A model generated the notes under the pieces. It was not told the DNA's origin and did not search any database. It saw only the letters and a list, made by a program, of their open reading frames with translations. DNA of 40,372 bases. It comes from Acetivibrio ethanolgignens. GTDB lineage: Bacteria; Bacillota; Clostridia; Lachnospirales; Lachnospiraceae. Position numbers and translations under genes: made by a program. The stretch is from positions 1-40,372 of the forward strand of contig NZ_LNAM01000151.1 of NCBI RefSeq assembly GCF_001461035.1, read 5' to 3'. The first letter of the stretch is position 1, and the number at the start of each line of letters is the position of its first letter. Shown piece after piece: positions 8,237 through 15,118 of the stretch.

Positions 8237-9691
8237 ATGGTTTTGGAAAACATCGATTACAAAAAGATTTTTTACTACTTTGAGGAAATCAGTAATATTC
8301 CAAGAGGCTCTAAAAACTGTCAGGCAATTAGTGATTATCTGGTTGGCTTTGCAAAGGAGCATGGCCTTACTTACCGCCAGGATGAAGCCTTAAATGTAAT
8401 TATTAAAAAGCCTGCTTCCGCTGGCTATGAGAGCTGTCCACCGCTGATTTTGCAGGGACATATGGATATGGTGTGTGAAAAAAAGAGTGAATCCTCCCAT
8501 GATTTTTTTAAGGATCCGCTACAGCTTTATGTAGAGGAAGATTATCTGGCTGCAAAGGATACGACCCTGGGTGGAGATGATGGGGCAGCGATTGCTTATG
8601 CCCTGGCGATTCTTGATGATGATACTCTGGTACATCCTCCGTTAGAGGTAGTAATTACCACCGATGAGGAAATCGGTCTTTTGGGAGCTACAGCCTTAGA
8701 TACCTTTGATTTGGAAGGAAGACATATGATTAATATTGACTCAGAGGATGATGATACTCTTCTGGTAAGCTGTGCTGGTGGAATGACGGCTCACTGCCGG
8801 ATTCCTGTTACAACACAGAAGAAGACAGGAAAGAAGCTTACGGTTACTATTAAGGGGCTTTTAGGTGGTCATTCCGGCTCTGAAATTGACAAGAATCGTG
8901 TTAATGCCGATATTTTGCTGGGTCGGCTTTTATATGATTTAAAAAAGCAGTCGTATGAGATTATTTCTTTGGCGGGTGGTACAAAGCAGAATGCCATTCC
9001 AAGGGAAGCAACGGCAGAGCTTTTAGCAGCGGAAGCCGATGTTTATACTATTTTAAATGAAATTAAGTTCTTAGCAGAAAAGTATAAAAATGAGTGCCGG
9101 ACCAATGAGCCGGATCTTACAATTCTGACAACACAGGGAGAGGAAAGGGAATATAGCTGTCTGGATGAGGACTCCAAGCAGCGAATTATCTGCATGCTTA
9201 TGGATACTCCAAATGGTATTCAGGTTATGAGCTCTGATATTTCGGGATTGGTAGAAAGCTCTTTGAATCTTGGTGTTCTTTCAGAGGAAAATGGAGAATA
9301 TTGCTTTGATTATGGTGTACGAAGCTCCCAGGCTACCTATAAATTTTATATAAGCAATAAGCTGGAGATTCTGACAAAGCAGCTTGGCGGCACTTATTCC
9401 TATGATGGGGAATATCCTGGCTGGGAATATAAGAAAGATTCACGATTGAGAGAAATCTATACAAAGGCTTACCAGGAGATGTATGGCTCAGTAATGAAGA
9501 TAGAAGCTATTCATGCAGGATTGGAATGTGGTATTTTGGCTGAAAAGATGGGAGATGTTGACATCATTTCGGTAGGTCCGAATATGAAAGATATTCATAC
9601 CACTGAGGAAAGGCTGTCCATTTCTTCTACCAAACGGCTGTATGATTTGATTTGCAAAGTTTTAAAGGATTTTGCAGAGGCTATGAAATAG
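8237..9691 (+). CDS. pepD: Aminoacyl-histidine dipeptidase (PepD, M20C)
   Basis: A 484-aa M20C zinc peptidase that hydrolyses Xaa-His and other dipeptides in the cytoplasm. Metal-site motifs are LQGHMDMVCEK (first His), LGGDDGAAIAYA (bridging Asp), TTDEEIGLLGA (catalytic and ligand Glu pair) and NIDSEDDD; the dimerisation 'lid' domain contains GLLGGHSG. Length matches E. coli PepD (485 aa). GAGG precedes the ATG. It follows DUF711 by 26 bases with no terminator, so it is probably in the same transcript. It is cytosolic, with no signal peptide. Confidence 0.95.
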   Translation: MVLENIDYKKIFYYFEEISNIPRGSKNCQAISDYLVGFAKEHGLTYRQDEALNVIIKKPASAGYESCPPLILQGHMDMVCEKKSESSHDFFKDPLQLYVEEDYLAAKDTTLGGDDGAAIAYALAILDDDTLVHPPLEVVITTDEEIGLLGATALDTFDLEGRHMINIDSEDDDTLLVSCAGGMTAHCRIPVTTQKKTGKKLTVTIKGLLGGHSGSEIDKNRVNADILLGRLLYDLKKQSYEIISLAGGTKQNAIPREATAELLAAEADVYTILNEIKFLAEKYKNECRTNEPDLTILTTQGEEREYSCLDEDSKQRIICMLMDTPNGIQVMSSDISGLVESSLNLGVLSEENGEYCFDYGVRSSQATYKFYISNKLEILTKQLGGTYSYDGEYPGWEYKKDSRLREIYTKAYQEMYGSVMKIEAIHAGLECGILAEKMGDVDIISVGPNMKDIHTTEERLSISSTKRLYDLICKVLKDFAEAMK

Positions 9692-9712
9692 CAGACAAAG
9701 GAGAGTATTTTC

Positions 9713-10255
9713 ATGGAAGAATTTAAACGGATAAAAAGAGAGCTAAGTCATAAGGGAACCATTATTGATTTTTATACCGATTATGTTGAGGTACCAAATG
9801 GTAATCTGGCAAAATGGGACTTTATTGACCATAAGGGTGCAGCAGCGATTGTACCGGTAGATGAAGCTGGAAATGTTCTGATGGTGCGTCAGTGGAGAAA
9901 TGCAATTGATAATTATACGCTAGAAATTCCGGCGGGAGGCTTAAATCCTGGAGAGACAGACAGGAAAGCCTGTGCTGTCCGGGAGTTGGAGGAGGAAACC
10001 GGTTATCGTACAGAGTATGATAAAACGGAGCATCTGTTTGACATTTATACAACAGTTGCTTTTTCCAATGAAAAAATAGGAATTTATTATACAAACTGTC
10101 TGTATCCATCCAAGCAGCATTTGGATGAGGATGAGTTTATTCATGTGGAGCGTCATTCCATGGAGGAGATTACCGAAATGATCTTGGCAGGAAAAATTGT
10201 AGACAATAAGACAATAACCTCTATTTTAGCATATAAGGCAAAAATGGGATTGTAA
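9713..10255 (+). CDS. NUDIX hydrolase, ADP-ribose pyrophosphatase-like
   Basis: A 180-aa NUDIX hydrolase of the NudF type, expected to split ADP-ribose into AMP and ribose 5-phosphate. The NUDIX box lies at about residues 75-98 (GGLNPGE...RELEEETGY), preceded by QWRNAIDNYTLEIPAG, which is typical of ADP-ribose pyrophosphatases. The box has one extra residue: eight instead of seven between the first Glu and REL. The catalytic REL-EE-G core is intact. It sits before spoIIM, as is common in Firmicutes. A long hairpin follows its stop codon and probably ends the transcript. Confidence 0.92.
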   Translation: MEEFKRIKRELSHKGTIIDFYTDYVEVPNGNLAKWDFIDHKGAAAIVPVDEAGNVLMVRQWRNAIDNYTLEIPAGGLNPGETDRKACAVRELEEETGYRTEYDKTEHLFDIYTTVAFSNEKIGIYYTNCLYPSKQHLDEDEFIHVERHSMEEITEMILAGKIVDNKTITSILAYKAKMGL

Positions 10256-10260
10256 TGTTT

Positions 10261-10310
10261 TTCCCCTTTGTTTCATATTCTTTAGAATAGAAGCAAAGGG
10301 GGATTTTTTT
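10261..10310 (+). terminator. Terminator-like hairpin abutting the spoIIM start codon
   Basis: Arms 10261-10274 and 10290-10303 pair with a few G-T wobbles and continue as TATTC/GAATA (10276-10280 with 10285-10289) around a 4-nt loop, giving a stem of about 19 bp. Seven T residues (10304-10310) follow and run straight into the spoIIM ATG at 10311. It looks like the end of the upstream nudix transcript. It also buries the only Shine-Dalgarno-like sequence for spoIIM (AAAGGGGG, 10295-10302) in its 3' arm. Confidence 0.8.
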
Positions 10311-10916
10311 ATGAGAAAAAGGGCAGGTCTGCTAAAAATAAAAAAACCGCAGTTTTATCAGATAGCTGCGGTTTTATTTGGAATTGGTATCATAGCAGGA
10401 ATTCTGTTTTCTCAGGGAGTATATAAAAGTCATCCTGTTGAGACGGGAGAGTTTTTCCAGCAGATTGGAAATAATATCAGCCAGGAAGAGATAGATTATA
10501 TGCCTCTATTAAAGAAAATTCTGGGAAGGCAGTTAAAGGGACTGGGACTTTTAATGGTTTTTTCTATTTCTGTTTTGGGACTTCCTTATATTGGAGGTTT
10601 TCTTTTATATAAAGGCTGCATATCCGGTTTTTTGATTGGAAGTGTATTTTTTCAGTTTGGAATCAAAGGGAGTCTGTTAGCTGTCAGCTTATTTTTCCCA
10701 CAATGCTTTTTTTATGTGCCAGCCTATTTTTCCATTTTGAGTAAGGGCTACCGTCTTGGCATGGAAGGGCATGAAAGAGCGTCTGGGCTATATAAAGAGC
10801 TTCCGGCGGTATTTGCGGTACTGGCTATTTTAATTACGGGATGTATTTTAGAAGCCTATGCAAATACCTGGATTTTAAGGCAGATATTTGCACTTTTTCT
10901 TGATACCTCTTTTTAA
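10311..10916 (+). CDS. spoIIM: Stage II sporulation protein M (SpoIIM)
   Basis: A 201-aa multi-pass membrane protein. In B. subtilis SpoIIM forms the DMP complex with SpoIID and SpoIIP, which dissolves septal peptidoglycan during engulfment. The opening FYQIAAVLFGIGIIAGILFSQG is the first membrane segment, and a conserved core (GLPYIGGFLLYKGCISGFLIGSVFFQFGIKG, then FFPQCFFYVPAYF) follows, with length typical of the family. The ATG is 8 nt after AAAGGGGG. Initiation is unusual: the ribosome site is inside a terminator-like hairpin, and a second hairpin lies within codons 11-22. CATATTCT (10274-10281) in the first hairpin resembles a sigma-E -10, but I see no convincing -35. Confidence 0.92.
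   Translation: MRKRAGLLKIKKPQFYQIAAVLFGIGIIAGILFSQGVYKSHPVETGEFFQQIGNNISQEEIDYMPLLKKILGRQLKGLGLLMVFSISVLGLPYIGGFLLYKGCISGFLIGSVFFQFGIKGSLLAVSLFFPQCFFYVPAYFSILSKGYRLGMEGHERASGLYKELPAVFAVLAILITGCILEAYANTWILRQIFALFLDTSF
10343..10379. terminator. Terminator-like inverted repeat inside the spoIIM coding region
   Basis: A perfect 10-bp inverted repeat, AAAACCGCAG (10343-10352) and CTGCGGTTTT (10366-10375), has a 13-nt loop. It is followed on the + strand by TTTTATTT, and on the minus strand by a T run (complement of 10341-10346). It has the form of a bidirectional intrinsic terminator yet lies about 30-70 bases into the spoIIM gene, encoding KPQ and AAVL. Whether it terminates transcription is not known from sequence. 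Confidence 0.6.
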
Positions 10917-10990
10917 GCTTTGTAAGATGTGTCAAAAAAATTTTTAACGAATATTCAGAAAAAATTAAGATAGAAAATAAGACGGTATTA

Positions 10991-10996
10991 TATAAT
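10991..10996 (+). promoter_or_regulatory. Candidate -10 element for the small exported protein gene
   Basis: A perfect TATAAT lies 31 bases before the GTG start at 11027. The region where a -35 would lie (10968-10973) does not resemble TTGACA, so the promoter would be weak or activator-dependent. The interval from spoIIM to this gene is otherwise AT-rich with no clear terminator. Confidence 0.4.
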
Positions 10997-11026
10997 GAGC
11001 GAAGAACATGAAAAGAGGCGGTAGAC

Positions 11027-11473
11027 GTGAAGCAATTAAAAAAATGGATTCTTCCTCTGCTATGTGTGGTGCTCCTGGCAGTGACAGCTGTTTATGCGGT
11101 GTCAGAAAGCAGCCAGGAGGAGGTTTTAGAATGCTGGAAGGAAAACAAAAAAATCTGCATGAAAATAGCAGAAGAGCTTTTAGAAAATGGCAGTACGGAA
11201 AAAACAGAGGAAATGCCAAAGGGAATTAAGGAGGCGAACCTCTGGAATCACAGACAGGTGGATTTTACCTGTTATTATAAGGGCTTTGGCTCTACAGCAA
11301 AGGTAAAAGGCTTTTATTATTCTAAGGATGATGAAGCCCGTGGTTATCAAGGAGCTTCTCTGACCTTTGAAAAGGAAAGACGAGGCTTAAAATGGACTCA
11401 GGAGGATGGAGATAACTGGTGTTATGTAGAAAAACTGGAAGATAACTGGTATTATTTTGAGGTGTCATTCTAA
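11027..11473 (+). CDS. Small exported or membrane-anchored protein, unknown function
   Basis: I do not recognise this 148-aa protein. It starts with a basic tip and a hydrophobic segment, MKQLKKWILPLLCVVLLAVTAVYA, read as a signal peptide (a VYA-V cleavage site is possible) or an N-anchor. The mature part is charged, with two cysteines near ECWKENKKIC and others at FTCYYKG and NWCYVEK. It ends in aromatic beta-strand-like repeats (GDNWCYVEKLEDNWYYFEVSF). The start is GTG, supported by AGAGGCGG upstream. It is a single-gene unit ended by a bidirectional terminator shared with the convergent DAHP synthase gene. Confidence 0.75.
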   Translation: MKQLKKWILPLLCVVLLAVTAVYAVSESSQEEVLECWKENKKICMKIAEELLENGSTEKTEEMPKGIKEANLWNHRQVDFTCYYKGFGSTAKVKGFYYSKDDEARGYQGASLTFEKERRGLKWTQEDGDNWCYVEKLEDNWYYFEVSF

Positions 11474-11477
11474 ATAA

Positions 11478-11526
11478 AAAACCACCTTCCGGAGAGCTTT
11501 GATAAAAGCTGCTAGAAGGTGGTTTT
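11478..11526. terminator. Bidirectional terminator between convergent genes
   Basis: A 12-bp stem (AAAACCACCTTC, 11478-11489, with GAAGGTGGTTTT, 11515-11526) encloses a second small hairpin (AGCTTT/AAAGCT, 11495-11510). T runs on the 3' side in both directions let it stop both the small exported protein transcript and the convergent DAHP synthase transcript. Confidence 0.85.
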
Positions 11527-11537
11527 ATACTTTCATT

Positions 11538-12566
11538 TTATGCATTCTCTGCAATGGAATAAATCAGCTGTTCGGATTCATCCCAGCCTAAGCAGGCGTC
11601 CGTAATGGACTTGCCATAAATATGGTCATGAATACCCTGGTTGCCAGGTTCGATATAGCTTTCTATCATAACACCCTTGACCAGACGGTGGATATCCTTT
11701 GATACCCTGCGGCTATGCAGAACCTCAGAAACGATACGAGGCTGCTCATAGTAGCACTTGCTGGAGTTGGCATGGTTGGCATCAATAATGGTAGCCGGAT
11801 TCTGTAAGTCCAAATCATTATAACGGCTTAATAAAAGCTGCAGGTCCTCATAATGGTAGTTCGGAGTGCAGATGCCACGCTTATTGACAGCACCACGCAG
11901 AATCGTGTGGGTTAGAGGATTACCATCGCTTTTTACCTCCCAACCGCGATACAGGAAGGTGTGGCGGCCCTGGGCTGCAATACAGGAGTTAAGCATAACA
12001 GAAAAATCACCACTGGTTGGATTTTTCATGCCACATGGGATGTCCAGACCGCTGACGGTCAGACGGTGCTGCTGGTTTTCTACAGAGCGGGCACCAATAG
12101 CTACATAGGAAAGTATATCCTCTAGGTAGGACCAGTTGTCCGGATAGAGCATCTCATCAGCTGCAAAGAGATGGGTTTCTGCTATAGCTCTAAGATGCAT
12201 CTTACGGATGGCAATCAGACCTTCAAATAAGTCCGGCTTTTTTTCCGGGTCGGGCTGATGTACCATACCCTTGTAGCCCTCGCCGGTAGTTCTTGGTTTA
12301 TTGGTATAGATTCTTGGAATAAGAATCAGCTTGTCTTTTACCTTCTCCTGCACTTTAGCCAGGCGGCAGATGTAGTCGCAGACAGCATCTTCATTATCTG
12401 CGGAGCAGGGACCAATGATGACCAGAAATTTGTCTGATTCTCCGGTAAATACCTTTTTGATTTCTTTATCACGTTCTATTTTTAAAAGAGCATGCTCCTT
12501 TGGAAGCGGGTATTCCCTTAAAAGCTCCTTTGGAGAAATGGCTTCCTTGATGAAATGTAAGCTCAT
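11538..12566 (-). CDS. 3-deoxy-7-phosphoheptulonate synthase (DAHP synthase, class I)
   Basis: A 342-aa class I DAHP synthase of the AroF/G/H kind. It condenses phosphoenolpyruvate with erythrose 4-phosphate, the first step of the shikimate pathway. Diagnostic segments are IIGPCSADN, LILIPRIYTNKPRTTGEGYKG (substrate loop), AIGARSVENQQHR, CGMKNPTSGD, IIDANHANSSK and the metal-site region VMIESYIEPGNQ. An in-frame ATG lies 30 bases upstream, but AGGAGG (12574-12579, minus strand) is correctly spaced for the ATG at 12566. It is a single gene with its own promoter and terminator. The isozyme, and so its feedback amino acid, cannot be assigned from sequence alone. Confidence 0.95.
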   Translation of the reverse strand: MSLHFIKEAISPKELLREYPLPKEHALLKIERDKEIKKVFTGESDKFLVIIGPCSADNEDAVCDYICRLAKVQEKVKDKLILIPRIYTNKPRTTGEGYKGMVHQPDPEKKPDLFEGLIAIRKMHLRAIAETHLFAADEMLYPDNWSYLEDILSYVAIGARSVENQQHRLTVSGLDIPCGMKNPTSGDFSVMLNSCIAAQGRHTFLYRGWEVKSDGNPLTHTILRGAVNKRGICTPNYHYEDLQLLLSRYNDLDLQNPATIIDANHANSSKCYYEQPRIVSEVLHSRRVSKDIHRLVKGVMIESYIEPGNQGIHDHIYGKSITDACLGWDESEQLIYSIAENA

Positions 12567-12613
12567 ATAAGTACCTCCTGTGCAAAATAGATTCATTATC
12601 CTTGATTTTTTCT

Positions 12614-12642
12614 ATTTTAAACTGAAATAATTTTTGTGTCAA
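12614..12642 (-). promoter_or_regulatory. Sigma-A promoter of the DAHP synthase gene
   Basis: On the minus strand a consensus TTGACA (12642-12637) and TAAAAT (12619-12614) stand 17 bp apart. Initiation near 12607 gives a leader of about 40 nt, too short for a T-box or trp-type leader. Control, if any, is therefore likely at the promoter or by enzyme feedback. Confidence 0.82.
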
Positions 12643-12646
12643 CGGG

Positions 12647-12662
12647 AATTCTTGAGAGAATT
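12647..12662. promoter_or_regulatory. Perfect inverted repeat between two divergent promoters
   Basis: AATTCT-TGAG-AGAATT is a perfect 6-4-6 palindrome. It sits in the short gap between the -35 of the minus-strand DAHP synthase promoter (12637-12642) and the -35 of the plus-strand oxidoreductase promoter (12661-12666). The position suits an operator for a regulator acting on both genes. No regulator gene is adjacent. Confidence 0.5.
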
Positions 12663-12689
12663 GCATTTTATATAGGAATATGATAAAAT
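12661..12689 (+). promoter_or_regulatory. Promoter of the Gfo/Idh/MocA oxidoreductase gene
   Basis: TTGCAT and TAAAAT are 17 bp apart, and TG at 12681-12682 makes an extended -10 (TGATAAAAT). Transcription would begin about 20 bases before the start codon at 12717. Confidence 0.65.
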
Positions 12690-12716
12690 CAGTGAAAAGG
12701 GCTGGAGGAAAGGTAT

Positions 12717-13706
12717 ATGACAGAAGAAAAGGTAAGGTTTGCAGTAATTGGTACGGGGGCTATTACAGAACGTTTTATTATTGGGGCAGAAAAAACAGAA
12801 AAAATAGTGATAAAAGCTGTATATTCCCGCACGATGGAGAGAGGAAGACAGTTTGCTGAGAAATTTAATATTGAAAAGGCGTATGATGATTTGTATCAGT
12901 TGGCAGCAGATCAGGAGATAGATGCAGTGTATATTGCCAGTCCGACCTCCTGTCATGCAAATCAGGCGATTCTCATGATGCGGAATAGGAAGCATGTGCT
13001 TTGCGAAAAGCCAATAGCTTCCAATACCCATGAGCTGGAAAGTATGTTCTATATTGCCAGAGAGAATCAGGTAGTGCTTTTAGAAGCAATCCGCTGTGTA
13101 TTTACTCCTGGCTATGAGCTGATAAAAACGCGGCTTCCAGAACTGGGGACGATACGGAGAGTTAACTTAAACTATTGCCAGTATTCCTCGCGTTATGATA
13201 AGTTCAAAGCAGGAAAAATAGAAAATGCATTCCGGCCGGAGCTTTCTAATGGAGCAATCATGGATATTGGTGTTTATTGTGTTCATTTTCTGGTCAGCCT
13301 TTTCGGAAGACCCTACAGTCTGTCTGCTAAGGGGCTTGTGCTTCCGGGAAGTATAGACGCTATGGGAACTTTAGTGGGAAAATATAAGGAGATGCAGACA
13401 GAAATTATTTATTCCAAGATTACCAATTCCTATATTCCCTCTGAGATACAGGGAGAAAAGGGAAATATCGTATTTTATCCCTTAGCAGCACCCGGGAAAA
13501 TAAGGTTTATCTTCCGGGATGGCAAAGAAGAGGTGCTTCAGCCGGATATGATACAGCCAGATATGTATTATGAGATAAATGCTTTTCTTAAGATGATTCA
13601 GGGGGAGGAAGCACCAGAAGAGTATAACAGGTATTCTGCTGATACCATTCATCTTTTGGATGATGCAAGAAAGCAGATGGACATCGTATTTCCGGCAGAT
13701 TATTAA
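12717..13706 (+). CDS. Gfo/Idh/MocA-family oxidoreductase
   Basis: A 329-aa NAD(P)-dependent dehydrogenase of the glucose-fructose oxidoreductase / inositol dehydrogenase family. The N-terminal Rossmann fold starts RFAVIGTGAITERF (GxGxxx), and the conserved HVLCEKPIASN carries the family's EKP lysine near residue 100. The substrate domain has LLEAIRCVFTPGYELIK and GAIMDIGVYCVHFL, where the helix with D-x-G-x-Y-x-x-H is typical of dihydrodiol/trans-1,2-dihydrobenzene dehydrogenase-like members. GGAGG is 8 nt before the ATG. It is a single gene, divergent from DAHP synthase. The sugar or polyol substrate cannot be named. Confidence 0.92.
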   Translation: MTEEKVRFAVIGTGAITERFIIGAEKTEKIVIKAVYSRTMERGRQFAEKFNIEKAYDDLYQLAADQEIDAVYIASPTSCHANQAILMMRNRKHVLCEKPIASNTHELESMFYIARENQVVLLEAIRCVFTPGYELIKTRLPELGTIRRVNLNYCQYSSRYDKFKAGKIENAFRPELSNGAIMDIGVYCVHFLVSLFGRPYSLSAKGLVLPGSIDAMGTLVGKYKEMQTEIIYSKITNSYIPSEIQGEKGNIVFYPLAAPGKIRFIFRDGKEEVLQPDMIQPDMYYEINAFLKMIQGEEAPEEYNRYSADTIHLLDDARKQMDIVFPADY

Positions 13707-13747
13707 AAAGTTAAGTAAAATTTAAGGATTTTAGATGTCGTTTTTAG

Positions 13748-13776
13748 TTGACGAATTGAAAAAATGGTGCTAAAGT
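13748..13776 (+). promoter_or_regulatory. Sigma-A promoter of the LCP-family gene
   Basis: TTGACG (13748-13753) and TAAAGT (13771-13776) are 17 bp apart, with TG at 13768-13769 giving an extended -10. The predicted leader is about 40 nt. The rest of the 118-base gap is AT-rich with no other clear signal. Confidence 0.72.
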
Positions 13777-13824
13777 GTTTTAGAAAAGCTTAAAAACGTT
13801 AAAAATAGGAAAAGAGGTCGAGTA

Positions 13825-15027
13825 ATGAGCCATTTTGACGATGATTATTCTGCTGACAGCCTTATGCGGGAGCTTAGCAAGAGCCTGGGAGAGCAGGTGA
13901 CTTCTGAGATGGAAAATAAGGAGCAGGAGCGTCGGGAGAACCTTCATAGCCCGGATGAGGAACCGGGAATTCCATTGACAAAAAGAAATGAGAAAAAGCC
14001 GGTAAATAAAAAGAAAATAATAGGTATTGTAGTAGGTGTACTTGCTGCAATCTGCCTTTTAGTTGTAATTACAGGAAACTATTTCCTGGATCGTTTAAAT
14101 TATGAGAAAGGTGAAGAATTGGTAACAGAAAGTGGAGAGCCGCTTCAGCTGGATGAAAATGCAGATGTAAAGCCGGCAGACAGCAATGTAATCAATGTTC
14201 TCTTAATCGGTGAGGAGAAGATAAATGATGGTACCAGAGGACGTTCTGATTCCATGATGATTGCTACCATTAACCAGAAGCAGAAGTCTTTAAAGCTTAC
14301 TTCTATCATGCGTGACTGCTATGTTTCTATTCCGGGTCATAGAGATAATAAGCTGAATGCCGCTTACAATCAGGGCGGTGGAGCCCTTCTTGCCGCTACG
14401 ATTGAACAAAACTTCAAGGTACATCTGGATGGCTATGTACGGGTAGATTTTGATGCCTTTGAAACAATTATTGATAAGCTGGGCGGAGTGGAAATTGAGC
14501 TTTCGGAAGAAGAAGCCAGATATTTAAATCGCACCAATTACATTTCGAATCGGGCAAACCGTACGATGGTAGCAGGTGTTAACAATATGAACGGTAACCA
14601 GGCTCTGGGATATAGCCGCGTTCGTTATGTAAAGGAAGTTGATGGAGAACGCGATGATTTTGGACGTACGGCAAGACAGCGGAGAGTATTAAGCTGCATC
14701 TTTGAAAAGTATAAAAACAAGAACCTGATTGAAATGATTGGCATAGCAAATGAGATTCTGCCATATATTACGACGAATCTTACAAAAACTGATATTATAA
14801 GCTATATTTCTGCTTTTGTAGCAACCGGCAGTACAGAACTTGAAACCTTCCGTATCCCGATGAAGGATGCTTATTATGGAGCAAAGAGAGATGGAGCAGG
14901 AAGTGTTCTGGTGTTAAATTTTGAGCTTAACAATGCGGCACTACAGGAATTTATCTATGGACATGATGAGAATGCCGAAAGCGTAGAATTGGATGATGCT
15001 CAGGGTGAGGTAAGTACTGGTCAATAA
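13825..15027 (+). CDS. LCP (LytR-CpsA-Psr) family cell-wall glycopolymer ligase
   Basis: A 400-aa LCP protein, the family that attaches teichoic acids and other glycopolymers to peptidoglycan from polyprenyl-phosphate carriers outside the membrane. A cytoplasmic, highly charged tail of about 60 residues leads to one membrane helix (KKIIGIVVGVLAAICLLVVITGNYFL). The extracellular catalytic domain has NVLLIGEEKINDGTRGRSDSMM (Arg and Asp of the active site), LTSIMRDCYVSIPGHRDNKLNAAYNQGG and GYVRVDFDAFETIIDKLGGVEIEL. The start is supported by AGAGG and a good promoter. A terminator follows, so it is monocistronic. Confidence 0.95.
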   Translation: MSHFDDDYSADSLMRELSKSLGEQVTSEMENKEQERRENLHSPDEEPGIPLTKRNEKKPVNKKKIIGIVVGVLAAICLLVVITGNYFLDRLNYEKGEELVTESGEPLQLDENADVKPADSNVINVLLIGEEKINDGTRGRSDSMMIATINQKQKSLKLTSIMRDCYVSIPGHRDNKLNAAYNQGGGALLAATIEQNFKVHLDGYVRVDFDAFETIIDKLGGVEIELSEEEARYLNRTNYISNRANRTMVAGVNNMNGNQALGYSRVRYVKEVDGERDDFGRTARQRRVLSCIFEKYKNKNLIEMIGIANEILPYITTNLTKTDIISYISAFVATGSTELETFRIPMKDAYYGAKRDGAGSVLVLNFELNNAALQEFIYGHDENAESVELDDAQGEVSTGQ

Positions 15028-15036
15028 CAGAATATG

Positions 15037-15068
15037 AAATGCTGTTGCAAGTGTGACAGCATTTTTTT
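15037..15068 (+). terminator. Intrinsic terminator after the LCP gene
   Basis: A 9-bp stem AAATGCTGT/ACAGCATTT (15037-15045 and 15056-15064, extendable by wobble pairs) is followed by a run of T to 15068. It lies 10 bases past the stop codon. Confidence 0.85.
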
Positions 15069-15080
15069 GTTATCTTCTCA

Positions 15081-15086
15081 TATAAT
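15081..15086 (+). promoter_or_regulatory. Candidate -10 for the first D,D-carboxypeptidase gene
   Basis: A perfect TATAAT lies 33 bases before the start at 15119 and just after the preceding terminator. No good -35 is visible at 16-18 bp because that stretch is the terminator arm. It is suggestive only. Confidence 0.4.
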
Positions 15087-15118
15087 CTAATAAGAATGGG
15101 AAGATTGGAAGTAAAGAA

